The notes under the pieces are model-generated. The model saw only the letters and a list, made by a program, of their open reading frames with translations. It did not search any database and was not told the DNA's origin. A DNA stretch of 64,000 nucleotides from Bordetella bronchialis (lineage in GTDB: Bacteria > Pseudomonadota > Gammaproteobacteria > Burkholderiales > Burkholderiaceae_B), in the NCBI RefSeq assembly GCF_001676705.1, contig NZ_CP016170.1, positions 5,580,001 through 5,644,000 on the forward strand, given 5' to 3'. The translations under genes and the position numbers were made by a program. Below are positions 9,814 through 17,732 of this stretch, piece after piece (position 1 is the first letter of the stretch; the number at the start of each line of letters is the position of its first letter).

Positions 9814-10914
9814 TCAGGGCTTGAGCGCCGCCATGAACGCGGCCAGGTTCCATTCGAACATGCCCAGATAGGTCGAGGCCGGCAATCCCGGCTTGGCCAA
9901 CGCGTCGGAATACAGGGTTCCGCCCAGCTTGGCGCCCGTCTCATGCGCGATGCGCTGCCCCAGGCGCGGGTTGCTGACGTTTTCCAGGAATACCGCGGGG
10001 ACTTTTTCCTGCTTGACCTGGTCGATGATGCGGGCCACGTCGCCGGCCGACGGCTCGGCGTCGGTGGAAATACCCATCGTCGAAATAAAGGTCACGCCAT
10101 AGGCCCGGCCGAAATAGCCGAAGGCATCGTGCGATGTCACCACGCGCCGCCGCTCGGGGGGCAGCGCGGCGAAGGACTGGCGCACACGCTGGTCCAGCGC
10201 CTGCATCCGGGCGACATAGGCCTCGGTGCGCTGGCGATAGGCATCGGCATGCGAGGGATCGGCCTTGGCGAGCGCCGCGCCGATATTGCGCGCGTACACC
10301 ACGCCATTGGACAGGTCCTGCCAGGCGTGGGGATCCACGTGCGGGTCGTGATGGCCGTGGCCGGACTTGCCGCCCGGCGCGGCACTGCCCCCGCCCGGCG
10401 CGTGGTCGGCATCGCCGTCCGCGTGCCCGGCGATATCGTCTTCGTCGAAGTCGCGCGGCTGCACGCCTTCGGCGGCCACCACGGTGATGCCCTTGAAGTT
10501 GGATGCCTTCACCAGCCGGTTCATCCAGGTTTCGAAGTTCAGGCCATTGACCACCAGCACCTGCGCCGCGCCCAGGGCGCGGGCATCGGCCGGCGTCGGT
10601 TCATATTCGTGCGCATCGCCATCCGGTCCGACCAGGGCATCGACCTGCACATCGGCGCCGCCGATCTGCCTGACCATATCGCCCAGGATGGAAAAACTGG
10701 CGACCACGCGCAGCGGATGGGCCGGCCCCGCCCCCGGCGCGACGGCGCCCGACGCAGCGGCGCCCGACGCACCGGCGTCCGCTCCATCCGCCGCGCGAGC
10801 GACAGGCAGGCACAGGAACAGCGAAAGCAGCAGGCCCAGGAAAGCCGGCCAGCCGGACGAGCGGGAGCCGCGCGAGCCGGCTTGCCAGCCGCGTGGTGTT
10901 TGCGGGATCGCCAT
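9814..10914 (-). CDS. znuA: Zinc ABC transporter substrate-binding protein (ZnuA-like)
   Basis: A 366-residue periplasmic metal-binding protein of the cluster A-I (ZnuA/PsaA) family. It has an N-terminal signal segment (about residues 22-43, ending near ARA) followed by a low-complexity Ala/Gly linker. The binding-lobe motif VVASFSILGDMVRQIGG begins near residue 69. A His/Asp-rich loop (GHADGDADH and GHGHHDPHVDPHAW, about 160-205) is typical of zinc-binding rather than manganese-binding members. It is the last gene of a minus-strand znuCBA operon controlled by a Zur box at 12818-12834, so zinc uptake is well supported. Confidence 0.92.
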   Translation of the reverse strand: MAIPQTPRGWQAGSRGSRSSGWPAFLGLLLSLFLCLPVARAADGADAGASGAAASGAVAPGAGPAHPLRVVASFSILGDMVRQIGGADVQVDALVGPDGDAHEYEPTPADARALGAAQVLVVNGLNFETWMNRLVKASNFKGITVVAAEGVQPRDFDEDDIAGHADGDADHAPGGGSAAPGGKSGHGHHDPHVDPHAWQDLSNGVVYARNIGAALAKADPSHADAYRQRTEAYVARMQALDQRVRQSFAALPPERRRVVTSHDAFGYFGRAYGVTFISTMGISTDAEPSAGDVARIIDQVKQEKVPAVFLENVSNPRLGQRIAHETGAKLGGTLYSDALAKPGLPASTYLGMFEWNLAAFMAALKP

Positions 10915-10933
10915 ATCGGAACCTCCAGAATGC

Positions 10934-11806
10934 TTACCGCGCGGCGCCGCGCGCGCGACGCGATAGATCGAGCAGCCCGCCCTGCGGGCCGCATGCCACG
11001 GAAAACAGATAGACCACGCCCGCGCTCAGGATGATGGCCGGCGAAGCGGGCAGGCTGTAGTGATAGGAAACCAGCAATCCGGCCAGCGACGCCGCCGCGC
11101 CCAGGATGGCGGCCAGCGGGATCTGTCCGGCGGCGGTGCGCGTCCAGAACCGCGCCGAGGCGGCGGGCAGCATCATGATGCCCACGACCATCAGCGTGCC
11201 CAGCACCTGGAAACCGGATACCAGGTTGAACACCACCAGCATCAGGAAGGCCATGTGCACCAAAGAGCCGCGGCCGCCGCTGGCGCGCAGGAAGCCGGGA
11301 TCCAGGCATTCCGCCACCAGCAGGCGGTAGAGCGCGGCCAGCGACAGCAGCGTGATCGTGGCGCAGGCCGTCACGAGCAGCAGCGCGTCGTCATCCAGGC
11401 CCAGCACCGTGCCGAACAGCACGTGCAGCAAATCCATATTGGACCCGCGCAGGGATACCAGCAGCACGCCCAGCCCCAGCGATATCAGGTAGAAGGCGGC
11501 GAAGCTGGCGTCCTCGCGCAACGGCGTCAGGCGCGACACCAGGCCGGCCAGCAAGGCCACCGCCAGCCCGGTGATGATGCCGCCCAGCAGCATCGCGGTC
11601 AGCGACAGCCCCGACAGCAGGAAGCCGGCGGCCACGCCAGGCAGGATGGCGTGCGACATCGCGTCGCCCATCAGGCTCATGCGCCGCAGGACCAGGAACA
11701 CGCCCAGCGGCGCGGCGCCGAACGACAGCGCGCAGGCGCCCGCCAGGGCGCGCCGCATGAATCCGTAATCGAGAAAAGGCGACACCGCCCAATCCATCAA
11801 GCTCAT
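10934..11806 (-). CDS. znuB: Zinc ABC transporter permease (ZnuB-like)
   Basis: A 290-residue polytopic inner-membrane protein of the ABC-3 family, started at the ATG at 11806 (MSLMDWAVSPFLDYGFMRRAL). It has about eight hydrophobic helices and the family block GVFLVLRRMSLMGDAMSHAILPGVAAGFLLSG near residues 37-68. The 33 codons upstream of this start are shadow sequence that would read into znuC. It lies between znuC (49-base gap) and znuA (19-base gap) and forms the channel of the same importer. Confidence 0.92.
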   Translation of the reverse strand: MSLMDWAVSPFLDYGFMRRALAGACALSFGAAPLGVFLVLRRMSLMGDAMSHAILPGVAAGFLLSGLSLTAMLLGGIITGLAVALLAGLVSRLTPLREDASFAAFYLISLGLGVLLVSLRGSNMDLLHVLFGTVLGLDDDALLLVTACATITLLSLAALYRLLVAECLDPGFLRASGGRGSLVHMAFLMLVVFNLVSGFQVLGTLMVVGIMMLPAASARFWTRTAAGQIPLAAILGAAASLAGLLVSYHYSLPASPAIILSAGVVYLFSVACGPQGGLLDLSRRARGAAR

Positions 11807-11855
11807 GGACGGCAGCCTCCCATGGCGGCGCGCGCCGGCATCCGCGAGCCGCGTG

Positions 11856-12602
11856 TCATGCCAGCTCCCGGTCGCGCAGCTGGCGCGCGGCGCGCAGGTT
11901 GGCATCGCTCAGCACTTCCGCGGTGTCGCCCCAGGCCACGACGTGGCCCGACAGCAGCAAGGTCCGGGGGAAATGCGCGCGCACCAGGTCCAGGTCGTGC
12001 AGCACGGCGACCACCGTGCGCCCTTGCGCATGGCAGTCGGCAAGCAGGCGCATCAGGTCGTCCACGGTGTGCGTATCCACCGCGGCGAAGGGCTCGTCCA
12101 GGAGCAGCGCGTCGGCATCCTGCAGCAGCAGGCGCGCGAACAGCGCGCGCTGCAACTGGCCGCCGGACAAGGTGCCGACGATGCGATCGCCGGCGCCGGG
12201 CAGGCCCACGGCGGCGAGCGCCTGCTGCACGCGCTCGCGTTCCGCCGCGCCGAAGCGGCGCCACGCCCCTACCCGGCGCCAGGCACCCATCGCCACCAGC
12301 TCGTGCACCGTGATGGGAAAGCCCTTGTCGAGTTCCGCGGCCTGCGGCAGCCAGGCCAGGTCGCGCCGGCCGGCGCCGTCCAGCACCACGCGGCCCGCCA
12401 TGGGCCTGAGCACGCCCATCACCCCCTTGATCAGGGTGGACTTGCCGGCGCCGTTCGGACCGACGATGGCCGTCATCGAGCCCGGCTCGAACACGCCGCT
12501 GACATCGCTGACCGCGCGGCGACCGCGCCAGCCGAACGAGACGTTTTCCAGCGAGATGCGCGCGGGAGCGGGTTGCCGGTCTACCACCATCCCATCGCCC
12601 AT
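11856..12602 (-). CDS. znuC: Zinc ABC transporter ATP-binding protein (ZnuC-like)
   Basis: A 248-residue ABC ATPase. Walker A is GPNGAGKST, the signature motif is LSGGQLQRALFARLL and Walker B is ALLLDEPFAAVD. GTG (12629) and ATG (12590) starts are also possible; I chose 12602. It energises the ZnuB permease. Its start lies inside the end of a small upstream membrane-peptide gene (overlap about 22 bases), implying translational coupling within a transcript starting near the Zur box. Confidence 0.9.
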   Translation of the reverse strand: MGDGMVVDRQPAPARISLENVSFGWRGRRAVSDVSGVFEPGSMTAIVGPNGAGKSTLIKGVMGVLRPMAGRVVLDGAGRRDLAWLPQAAELDKGFPITVHELVAMGAWRRVGAWRRFGAAERERVQQALAAVGLPGAGDRIVGTLSGGQLQRALFARLLLQDADALLLDEPFAAVDTHTVDDLMRLLADCHAQGRTVVAVLHDLDLVRAHFPRTLLLSGHVVAWGDTAEVLSDANLRAARQLRDRELA

Positions 12603-12799
12603 GCGGTCAGGCCCCAGAGCGCCGCGCACACCAGCGCGGCCGCCGCCATGCGTTGCGCGGCCGACGCCATCAGCCAGGATCCGCTGCCCGCAGCGCGCCG
12701 GCCGGCACGGGCGGGCCGGGCGGACGGGCGTATCGCGGCCGGCGGCGCGGACGCGCCACCCTGCTCGGACGAAGAGGCATGCATGGGATCGGAGGTCAT
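12581..12799 (-). CDS. Small single-TM protein leading the znu operon
   Basis: A 72-residue peptide with a disordered Ala/Arg/Pro-rich N-terminal half and one C-terminal hydrophobic helix (about 52-71, ending ALWGLTAWAMGWW). It is the first frame downstream of the Zur box, with its start 19 bases beyond it, and its end overlaps znuC. I do not recognise a family. It could be a genuine Zur-regulated membrane peptide, or merely leader sequence of znuC. An internal ATG five codons later is an alternative start, and no strong ribosome-binding site is visible. Confidence 0.45.
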   Translation of the reverse strand: MTSDPMHASSSEQGGASAPPAAIRPSARPARAGRRAAGSGSWLMASAAQRMAAAALVCAALWGLTAWAMGWW

Positions 12800-12817
12800 G
12801 GAGAGCTGCGGTTTGTA

Positions 12818-12834
12818 TTGTTATATCATAACAA
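12818..12834. promoter_or_regulatory. Zur box between znu operon and zur
   Basis: The 17-base palindrome TTGTTATATCATAACAA has perfect 7-bp arms (TTGTTAT and ATAACAA) around a 3-base centre. It closely matches the proteobacterial Zur operator core TGTTATANTATAACA. It sits 19 bases upstream of the first gene of the znu operon and 97 bases upstream of the divergent zur gene, so it can repress both when zinc is sufficient. A minus-strand -35-like TTGCCA and AT-rich -10 flank it. Confidence 0.88.
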
Positions 12835-12930
12835 AACTGGCAAACCGCTTATGCCGTGCGGCCGGCCGCCGCGGCTTGTCGGGTATCCTTCATTACCCGG
12901 CTGGATGCCCGCCGTCTTCCTTTCCCCGTC

Positions 12931-13473
12931 ATGCCCACATCAACCCGCCAGCCTCGTCCCGATCGCGTCGGCGCCCAACTGGATGTCGCCGAAGCCCTCT
13001 GCGCCCAGCGCGGCCGCCGGCTGACGCCGATCCGGCGCAAGGTGCTGGAACTGCTGCTGCGGCACGGCCGCAGCCTGAAGGCCTACGACCTGCTGGAAGC
13101 GATGCGCGCGGTCCATCCCGGCGCCGCGCCGCCCACGGTGTACCGGGCCCTGGATTTCCTGATGGACGAAGGCCTGGTCCATCGGCTGGACGCGGTCAAT
13201 GCCTGGATCGCCTGCCACGACGCGGGCGGCGCGCCGCACGACCTGCTGGTCGTGTGCACCGGGTGTGGCGCGGTGGCGGAAGTCAGCGACCCGGCCATGA
13301 GCCGCCAGCTGGCGGAACGCGTCGCCCGCACGGGTTTCGCGCTGAACTCGCACGAGACCGAAATCCGCGCCCTGTGTCCCGCCTGCCAGCAAAAGCGCGC
13401 CGCCGCCGGCACGGCGAGCGCGGACGGCGATCACGGCCACCCGCACGCGCATGGCCATCCCCATACCCATTGA
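12931..13473 (+). CDS. zur: Zinc uptake regulator, Fur family
   Basis: A 180-residue Fur-family repressor, started at the ATG at 12931. The winged-helix domain covers about residues 18-95 (LTPIRRKVLELLLRHGRSLKAYDLL, then APPTVYRALDFL). The dimerisation/metal domain contains CTGCG and CPAC, the two CX2C pairs of the structural zinc site. The C-terminus is His-rich (about 10 His in the last 20 residues), which is extra to most Zur proteins and could bind zinc. Divergence from znu across a Zur box makes Zur far more likely than Fur, and autoregulation is expected. Confidence 0.93.
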   Translation: MPTSTRQPRPDRVGAQLDVAEALCAQRGRRLTPIRRKVLELLLRHGRSLKAYDLLEAMRAVHPGAAPPTVYRALDFLMDEGLVHRLDAVNAWIACHDAGGAPHDLLVVCTGCGAVAEVSDPAMSRQLAERVARTGFALNSHETEIRALCPACQQKRAAAGTASADGDHGHPHAHGHPHTH

Positions 13474-13883
13474 CCGCCGGGATACGCGTCGGCCATCCGG
13501 ATACGCATAGGCCGTCGCTCATATGCATTAGGGATTAAGACACCCTGCATCGGGGATCAAGGCAAGCGCCCCGGGATCGCGCCCCGGCAGCGCATCCCGA
13601 CCGCAGCCCGCGCCATCCTTCTTTCGATGGAGGCAGGCTTACGGAAAGTTTCCGATCCGGCTCTTGAATTCCCTGCATCTGCCCCCATTTGACGCCAATC
13701 TTCCCTTTAAACCAGGGTAGGCCCGGGGTTTGCCCGGCGTCGCCGACTGTGCTGTAATCCTGCGTCCGGGCGGGAATGCGGCCCTTGCGACGGCGGCCAC
13801 CACACCCCTTGCCCACCGCGCTTCGCGCAACGCCCAGGCAACACGCCGGGGCTTTCCGCCGAGGCATCTATTCGGCAGTCATT
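13474..13883. other. Intergenic stretch between zur and the COG0523 GTPase gene
   Basis: About 410 bases with no convincing coding sequence. The recognisable content is a canonical heat-shock promoter at 13663-13690 reading toward the GTPase gene. That leaves a leader of nearly 190 bases before the start at 13884, in which I see no clear RNA fold or Zur box. Confidence 0.6.
13663..13690 (+). promoter_or_regulatory. Sigma-32 (heat-shock) promoter
   Basis: CTTGAA at 13663-13668 is followed after 14 bases by CCCCATTT at 13683-13690, a near-perfect match to the sigma-32 consensus (CTTGAA, 13-15 bases, CCCCATnT). Transcription would begin near 13697 and run into the COG0523 GTPase and dksA genes. 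The match is as good as those of classic groE promoters. Confidence 0.75.
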
Positions 13884-14987
13884 ATGAATACCTTGCGCAG
13901 TCTGGACGAAATGGTCCCCGTCACTATCCTCACCGGCTTTCTCGGTGCGGGCAAGACTACACTGCTCAAACGCATCCTCTCCGAATACCATGGCCGCCGC
14001 GTGGCGGTCATCGAGAACGAATTCGGGCCCGAGAGCATCGACAACGATCTCCTGGTGCAGGATAGCGAGGAAGAAATCGTCGAACTCAGCAACGGCTGCG
14101 TCTGCTGCACGGTGCGCGGCGACCTGATGCGCACCCTGGGCGAGCTCAAGGCCAAGCGCCAGGCGGGCGAGCTGAAGTTCGAACGCGTCATCCTGGAAAC
14201 CACCGGCATGGCCAACCCCGGCCCGGTGTGCCAGACGTTTTTCATGGACGACGACATCGCCGAGTACTACCGGCTGGATGCCGTGGTCACGGTCGTCGAC
14301 GCCAAGCATGGCATGGCCACGCTGGACGCCCAGGAAGAATCGCAGAAGCAGATCGGCTTCGCGGACCGCATCCTGATCTCCAAGCGCGACCTGGTGAACG
14401 AAGCCGACTACGAAGCGCTGCGCGCCCGCATCGTCCGCATCAATCCCCGGGCGCCCATCACGCCGGTCAATTTCGGCGAAGTCGACCTGAAGTCCATCAT
14501 CGACATCAGCGGCTTCAACCTGAATTCCATTCTGGACATCGATCCGGAATTCCTGGCCGCCGAACATCCCGATGCCCGCCACGACCACGACCATGATCAC
14601 GACCACGATCATGACCACGAAGGCGACTGCGGGCCGGAATGCGGCCATGGACATCACCACCATCATCATGCGCACCATAACGACGAGATCGGTGCCTTCG
14701 TGTTCCGGTCCAACAAGCCCTTCGATCCCGTCCGCCTGGAAGAATTCCTGGGCGGCGTGGTCCAGGTGTATGGCCCCGACCTGCTGCGCTATAAAGGCAT
14801 CCTTTATATGAAAGGGGTCAACCGGCGCATGCTCTTCCAGGGCGTGCACATGATGATGGGAGCCGAGCCGGGCAAACCATGGACGGCCAGCGAAAAGCCG
14901 GCCACCAAAATGGTATTCATCGGCCGCAAACTGCCCCAGGAAATATTTACCCGGGGACTGGAGCAGTGCCTGGTGGGCGCGTCCTGA
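13884..14987 (+). CDS. COG0523 (CobW/ZigA-type) GTPase, putative zinc chaperone
   Basis: A 367-residue G3E GTPase, started at the ATG at 13884. Walker A is GFLGAGKTT (residues 17-25), the metal motif CXCC lies in GCVCC (about 71-75), and Walker B-like ENEFG is near 51-55. A spacer of alternating His/Asp followed by a second His-rich run (about residues 229-268) precedes the CobW C-terminal domain. The family delivers metals, most often zinc, to client proteins. Position next to zur, and the His-rich loop, point to zinc. It precedes dksA by 48 bases and appears to be under a sigma-32 promoter rather than an obvious Zur box. Confidence 0.9.
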   Translation: MNTLRSLDEMVPVTILTGFLGAGKTTLLKRILSEYHGRRVAVIENEFGPESIDNDLLVQDSEEEIVELSNGCVCCTVRGDLMRTLGELKAKRQAGELKFERVILETTGMANPGPVCQTFFMDDDIAEYYRLDAVVTVVDAKHGMATLDAQEESQKQIGFADRILISKRDLVNEADYEALRARIVRINPRAPITPVNFGEVDLKSIIDISGFNLNSILDIDPEFLAAEHPDARHDHDHDHDHDHDHEGDCGPECGHGHHHHHHAHHNDEIGAFVFRSNKPFDPVRLEEFLGGVVQVYGPDLLRYKGILYMKGVNRRMLFQGVHMMMGAEPGKPWTASEKPATKMVFIGRKLPQEIFTRGLEQCLVGAS

Positions 14988-15035
14988 TTTCAGGCCGCGA
15001 TCCGGCAGGTCCGATTCATAGTGTGGAGTACTTTC

Positions 15036-15500
15036 ATGGCTACCAAGGCAGCAACGAAAAAATCAAGCAAGTCGACGAACGAGACGCCGGTTGATCTGCC
15101 CAGCGAAGAAGAATTGCTGGCCATGCCCGAATCCGACTACATGAACGAGCGCCAGCTGGCGTTCTTCAAGGATCGGTTGAAGCAGCTGGAGCAGGACATC
15201 CTGAACAATGCGGGAGAGACGACGGAACACCTGCGCGAAACGCAGTTCGTCCCCGACCCCGCCGATCGCGCCACGATCGAAGAAGAGCACGCGCTCGAAC
15301 TGCGCACGCGCGACCGCGAGCGCAAGCTGCTGAAGAAGGTACAGCAGTCCATCGCCCGCATCGACAGCGGCGAATACGGCTGGTGCGAGGAAACGGGCGA
15401 GCCCATCGGCATTCCGCGCCTGCTGGCGCGGCCCACGGCCACCCTGTCGCTGGAAGCGCAGGAACGCCGCGAAATGCGCCAGAAGCTCTACGGCGACTGA
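15036..15500 (+). CDS. dksA: DksA-type RNA polymerase-binding regulator, zinc-finger-less
   Basis: A 154-residue DksA, started at the ATG at 15036 after a GGAG ribosome-binding site. It binds the RNA polymerase secondary channel and acts with ppGpp. The coiled coil spans about residues 36-110 with acidic tip residues DPADRA (about 74-79). The C-terminal globular region reads GWCEETGEPIG and then TATLSLEAQ. Of the four zinc ligands of E. coli DksA, only the first Cys remains; the others are Thr, Ser and Ala. This matches the zinc-independent DksA type known from P. aeruginosa DksA2 and alpha/beta-proteobacteria. The position behind a zinc GTPase is thematically consistent. Confidence 0.94.
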   Translation: MATKAATKKSSKSTNETPVDLPSEEELLAMPESDYMNERQLAFFKDRLKQLEQDILNNAGETTEHLRETQFVPDPADRATIEEEHALELRTRDRERKLLKKVQQSIARIDSGEYGWCEETGEPIGIPRLLARPTATLSLEAQERREMRQKLYGD

Positions 15501-15539
15501 ACGCTTCGAACGCCCCCATGCATATCGGGTCGGAACCGC

Positions 15540-15557
15540 AAGGGTCCGGCCCTTTTT
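15540..15557 (+). terminator. Weak hairpin-plus-T-run terminator after dksA
   Basis: AAGGG and CCCTT pair around a 5-base loop and run into five T residues, 40 bases after the dksA stop. The stem is short, so read-through into hslVU is plausible. Confidence 0.5.
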
Positions 15558-15578
15558 CTTTCCGGCGCCGCGCCGCGC

Positions 15579-15607
15579 CTTGAATTCCGGCCGCGGCGCC
15601 CTCATGT
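15579..15607 (+). promoter_or_regulatory. Sigma-32 (heat-shock) promoter for hslVU
   Basis: CTTGAA at 15579-15584, 15 bases, then CCTCATGT at 15600-15607, which fits the sigma-32 -10 CCCCATnT with one mismatch. It lies about 65 bases upstream of hslV, whose E. coli orthologue is a sigma-32 target. Confidence 0.7.
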
Positions 15608-15672
15608 AGCGTTGTTACAGGTCCCCGCCCTTGGGCGCGGGGCCTTCCGTGTCGGCGCGAAGGAAAGAAATC

Positions 15673-16212
15673 ATGGATCAATATCACGGCACTACCATCG
15701 TCAGCGTGCGGCGCGGCAACCGCGTCGCGCTGGGGGGCGACGGTCAGGTCACCCTGGGCAACATCGTCATCAAGGGTACGGCGCGCAAGATCCGCCGCCT
15801 TTACCACGACCGGATCCTGGCAGGCTTTGCCGGCGCCACCGCCGATGCCTTCACGCTGCAGGAGCGCTTCGAGGCCAAGCTGGAAAAGCACCAGGGGCAC
15901 CTGATGCGGGCCGCGGTGGAACTCACCCGCGACTGGCGCACCGACCGCGTGCTGCGCCGCCTGGAAGCCATGCTCATCGTCGCCGACCGCGAACACACGC
16001 TGGTACTTACCGGCAATGGCGACGTACTGGAGCCGGAACATGGCCTGGCCGCCATCGGCTCCGGCGGCGCGTATGCCCAATCCGCGGCGCGTGCCCTGCT
16101 CGACCACACCGACCTGTCCCCGGAGGACATCGTCAAGAAGTCGCTGGAGATCGCCGGCGAGCTGTGCATCTACACCAACCAGAACCACCTGATCGAAACG
16201 CTGGGCGAATAA
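15673..16212 (+). CDS. hslV: ATP-dependent protease subunit HslV
   Basis: A 179-residue proteasome-beta-like peptidase, the proteolytic core of HslUV (ClpQY). The start at 15673 follows a good AAGGAAAG ribosome-binding site. Removal of a six-residue propeptide (MDQYHG) would expose the catalytic Thr of TTIVSVRR. The lysine-bearing block [19 protein letters not shown] is conserved. The upstream frame extension of 14 codons is not used. It is 25 bases from hslU and behind a sigma-32 promoter. Confidence 0.97.
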   Translation: MDQYHGTTIVSVRRGNRVALGGDGQVTLGNIVIKGTARKIRRLYHDRILAGFAGATADAFTLQERFEAKLEKHQGHLMRAAVELTRDWRTDRVLRRLEAMLIVADREHTLVLTGNGDVLEPEHGLAAIGSGGAYAQSAARALLDHTDLSPEDIVKKSLEIAGELCIYTNQNHLIETLGE

Positions 16213-16237
16213 GCCATCCGCGCCCAAGGATCCAAGC

Positions 16238-17572
16238 ATGTCCGCATCCAACATGACCCCCGGGGAAATCGTCTCCGAGCTCGACAAATACATCGTCGGG
16301 CAGAACCGCGCCAAGCGCTCCGTCGCGGTCGCGCTGCGCAACCGCTGGCGCCGCCAGCAGGTGGCGGAGCCGCTGCGCAACGAGATTCACCCCAAGAACA
16401 TCCTGATGATCGGCCCCACCGGCGTGGGCAAGACCGAGATCGCGCGCCGCCTGGCCAAGCTGGCCAATGCGCCCTTCATCAAGATCGAGGCGACCAAGTT
16501 CACCGAGGTCGGCTACGTGGGCCGCGACGTCGACACCATCATCCGCGACCTGACCGAATACTCGATCAAGCAGACGCGCGAACTCGAAATGCGCCGGGTG
16601 CGTTCGCAGGCCGAGGACGCCGCGGAAGACCGCATCCTGGATGCGCTGGTGCCGCCGCCGCGCACGGCCAGCGGCGACCCGGACCGCAACGAGGAAAGCA
16701 GCGCCCGCCAGACCTTCCGCAAGCGCCTGCGCGAAGGCAAGATCGATGACCTGGAAGTGGAAATCGAGGTCGCCCAGCCCGTGCCGCAGATGGACATCAT
16801 GGGCCCGCCCGGCATGGAGGAAATGACCGAGCAGTTGCGCGGCATGTTCGCCGGCCTGGCCCGCGACAAGAAAAAATCGCGCAAGCTCAAGGTGAAGGAA
16901 GCCTTCAAGCTGCTGGTGGAAGAAGAAGCCGCCAAGCGCGTCAACGAAGACGACCTGCGCAGCGCGGCGATCGCCAATGTCGAACAGAACGGCATCGTCT
17001 TCCTGGACGAGATCGACAAGATCGCCGCGCGCCAGGAAACCGGCGGCGCGGAGGTCTCGCGCCAGGGCGTGCAGCGCGACCTGCTGCCGCTGGTGGAAGG
17101 CACCACGGTCAATACGCGCTACGGCATGGTGCGCACCGACCACATCCTGTTCATCGCATCGGGCGCCTTCCATCTGGCCAAGCCGTCCGACCTGATCCCG
17201 GAACTGCAGGGCCGCTTTCCCATCCGCGTGGAGCTCGACTCGCTGTCGGCGGCCGACTTCGTGCGCATTCTCTCGGACACCGACGCCTCGCTGACCAAGC
17301 AATACACCGCCTTGATGGCGACGGAAAACGTGCAGCTGGAGTTCACCGACGAAGGTATCCAGCGGCTGGCCGAACTGGCGTTCTCGGTGAATGAAAAAAC
17401 CGAGAACATCGGCGCGCGGCGGCTGTACACCGTGATGGAAAAGCTGCTGGAAGACCTGTCCTTCGACGCCAGCGCCAGCTCCGGCGGCGTGGTGCGCATC
17501 GACGCCGCCTATGTGGACGACAAGCTGGCGGAAGCGGCAGGCAGCCAGGACCTGGCGCGGTACGTCCTGTAG
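16238..17572 (+). CDS. hslU: ATP-dependent protease ATPase subunit HslU
   Basis: A 444-residue AAA+ unfoldase that feeds substrates to HslV. Walker A is [11 protein letters not shown] (about residues 56-66) with the family pore motif in [12 protein letters not shown]. The intermediate (I) domain spans about 110-240, and Walker B is [12 protein letters not shown]. The C-terminus ends DLARYVL, the segment that inserts into HslV. Length is standard. It forms an operon with hslV. Confidence 0.97.
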   Translation: MSASNMTPGEIVSELDKYIVGQNRAKRSVAVALRNRWRRQQVAEPLRNEIHPKNILMIGPTGVGKTEIARRLAKLANAPFIKIEATKFTEVGYVGRDVDTIIRDLTEYSIKQTRELEMRRVRSQAEDAAEDRILDALVPPPRTASGDPDRNEESSARQTFRKRLREGKIDDLEVEIEVAQPVPQMDIMGPPGMEEMTEQLRGMFAGLARDKKKSRKLKVKEAFKLLVEEEAAKRVNEDDLRSAAIANVEQNGIVFLDEIDKIAARQETGGAEVSRQGVQRDLLPLVEGTTVNTRYGMVRTDHILFIASGAFHLAKPSDLIPELQGRFPIRVELDSLSAADFVRILSDTDASLTKQYTALMATENVQLEFTDEGIQRLAELAFSVNEKTENIGARRLYTVMEKLLEDLSFDASASSGGVVRIDAAYVDDKLAEAAGSQDLARYVL

Positions 17573-17609
17573 CGGTCAGGCGGCCGCCCGGGCGGCGTTC
17601 CTTTGGTGC

Positions 17610-17707
17610 CGAAGGCGGCAACGCCTACCCCTGCCCAAGGTGGCCGCGCTTATCCCGCCCGAAGTGGCAGCGCCTGTCCTGCCCAAGGGCGGCAAGGCCG
17701 ATCGTGC
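17610..17707. repeat. Four imperfect 24-26-base tandem repeats after hslU
   Basis: Units at 17610-17635 (26 bases) and 17636-17659, 17660-17683 and 17684-17707 (24 each). Each begins C(A/G)A(A/G)G(C/T)GGC and the first three end in a pyrimidine-rich C(C/T)GCC. They occupy most of the 160-base gap between hslU and the convergent CusF-like gene. No coding role is apparent. Confidence 0.6.
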
Positions 17708-17732
17708 GCAGGGCAGGCCACCCCGCCCCTGG

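Noticed and set aside
14570..14680. His/Asp codon run as a DNA repeat or CRISPR-like array
   Set aside because: It lies inside the COG0523 gene and encodes its His-rich metal loop; there are no spacers.
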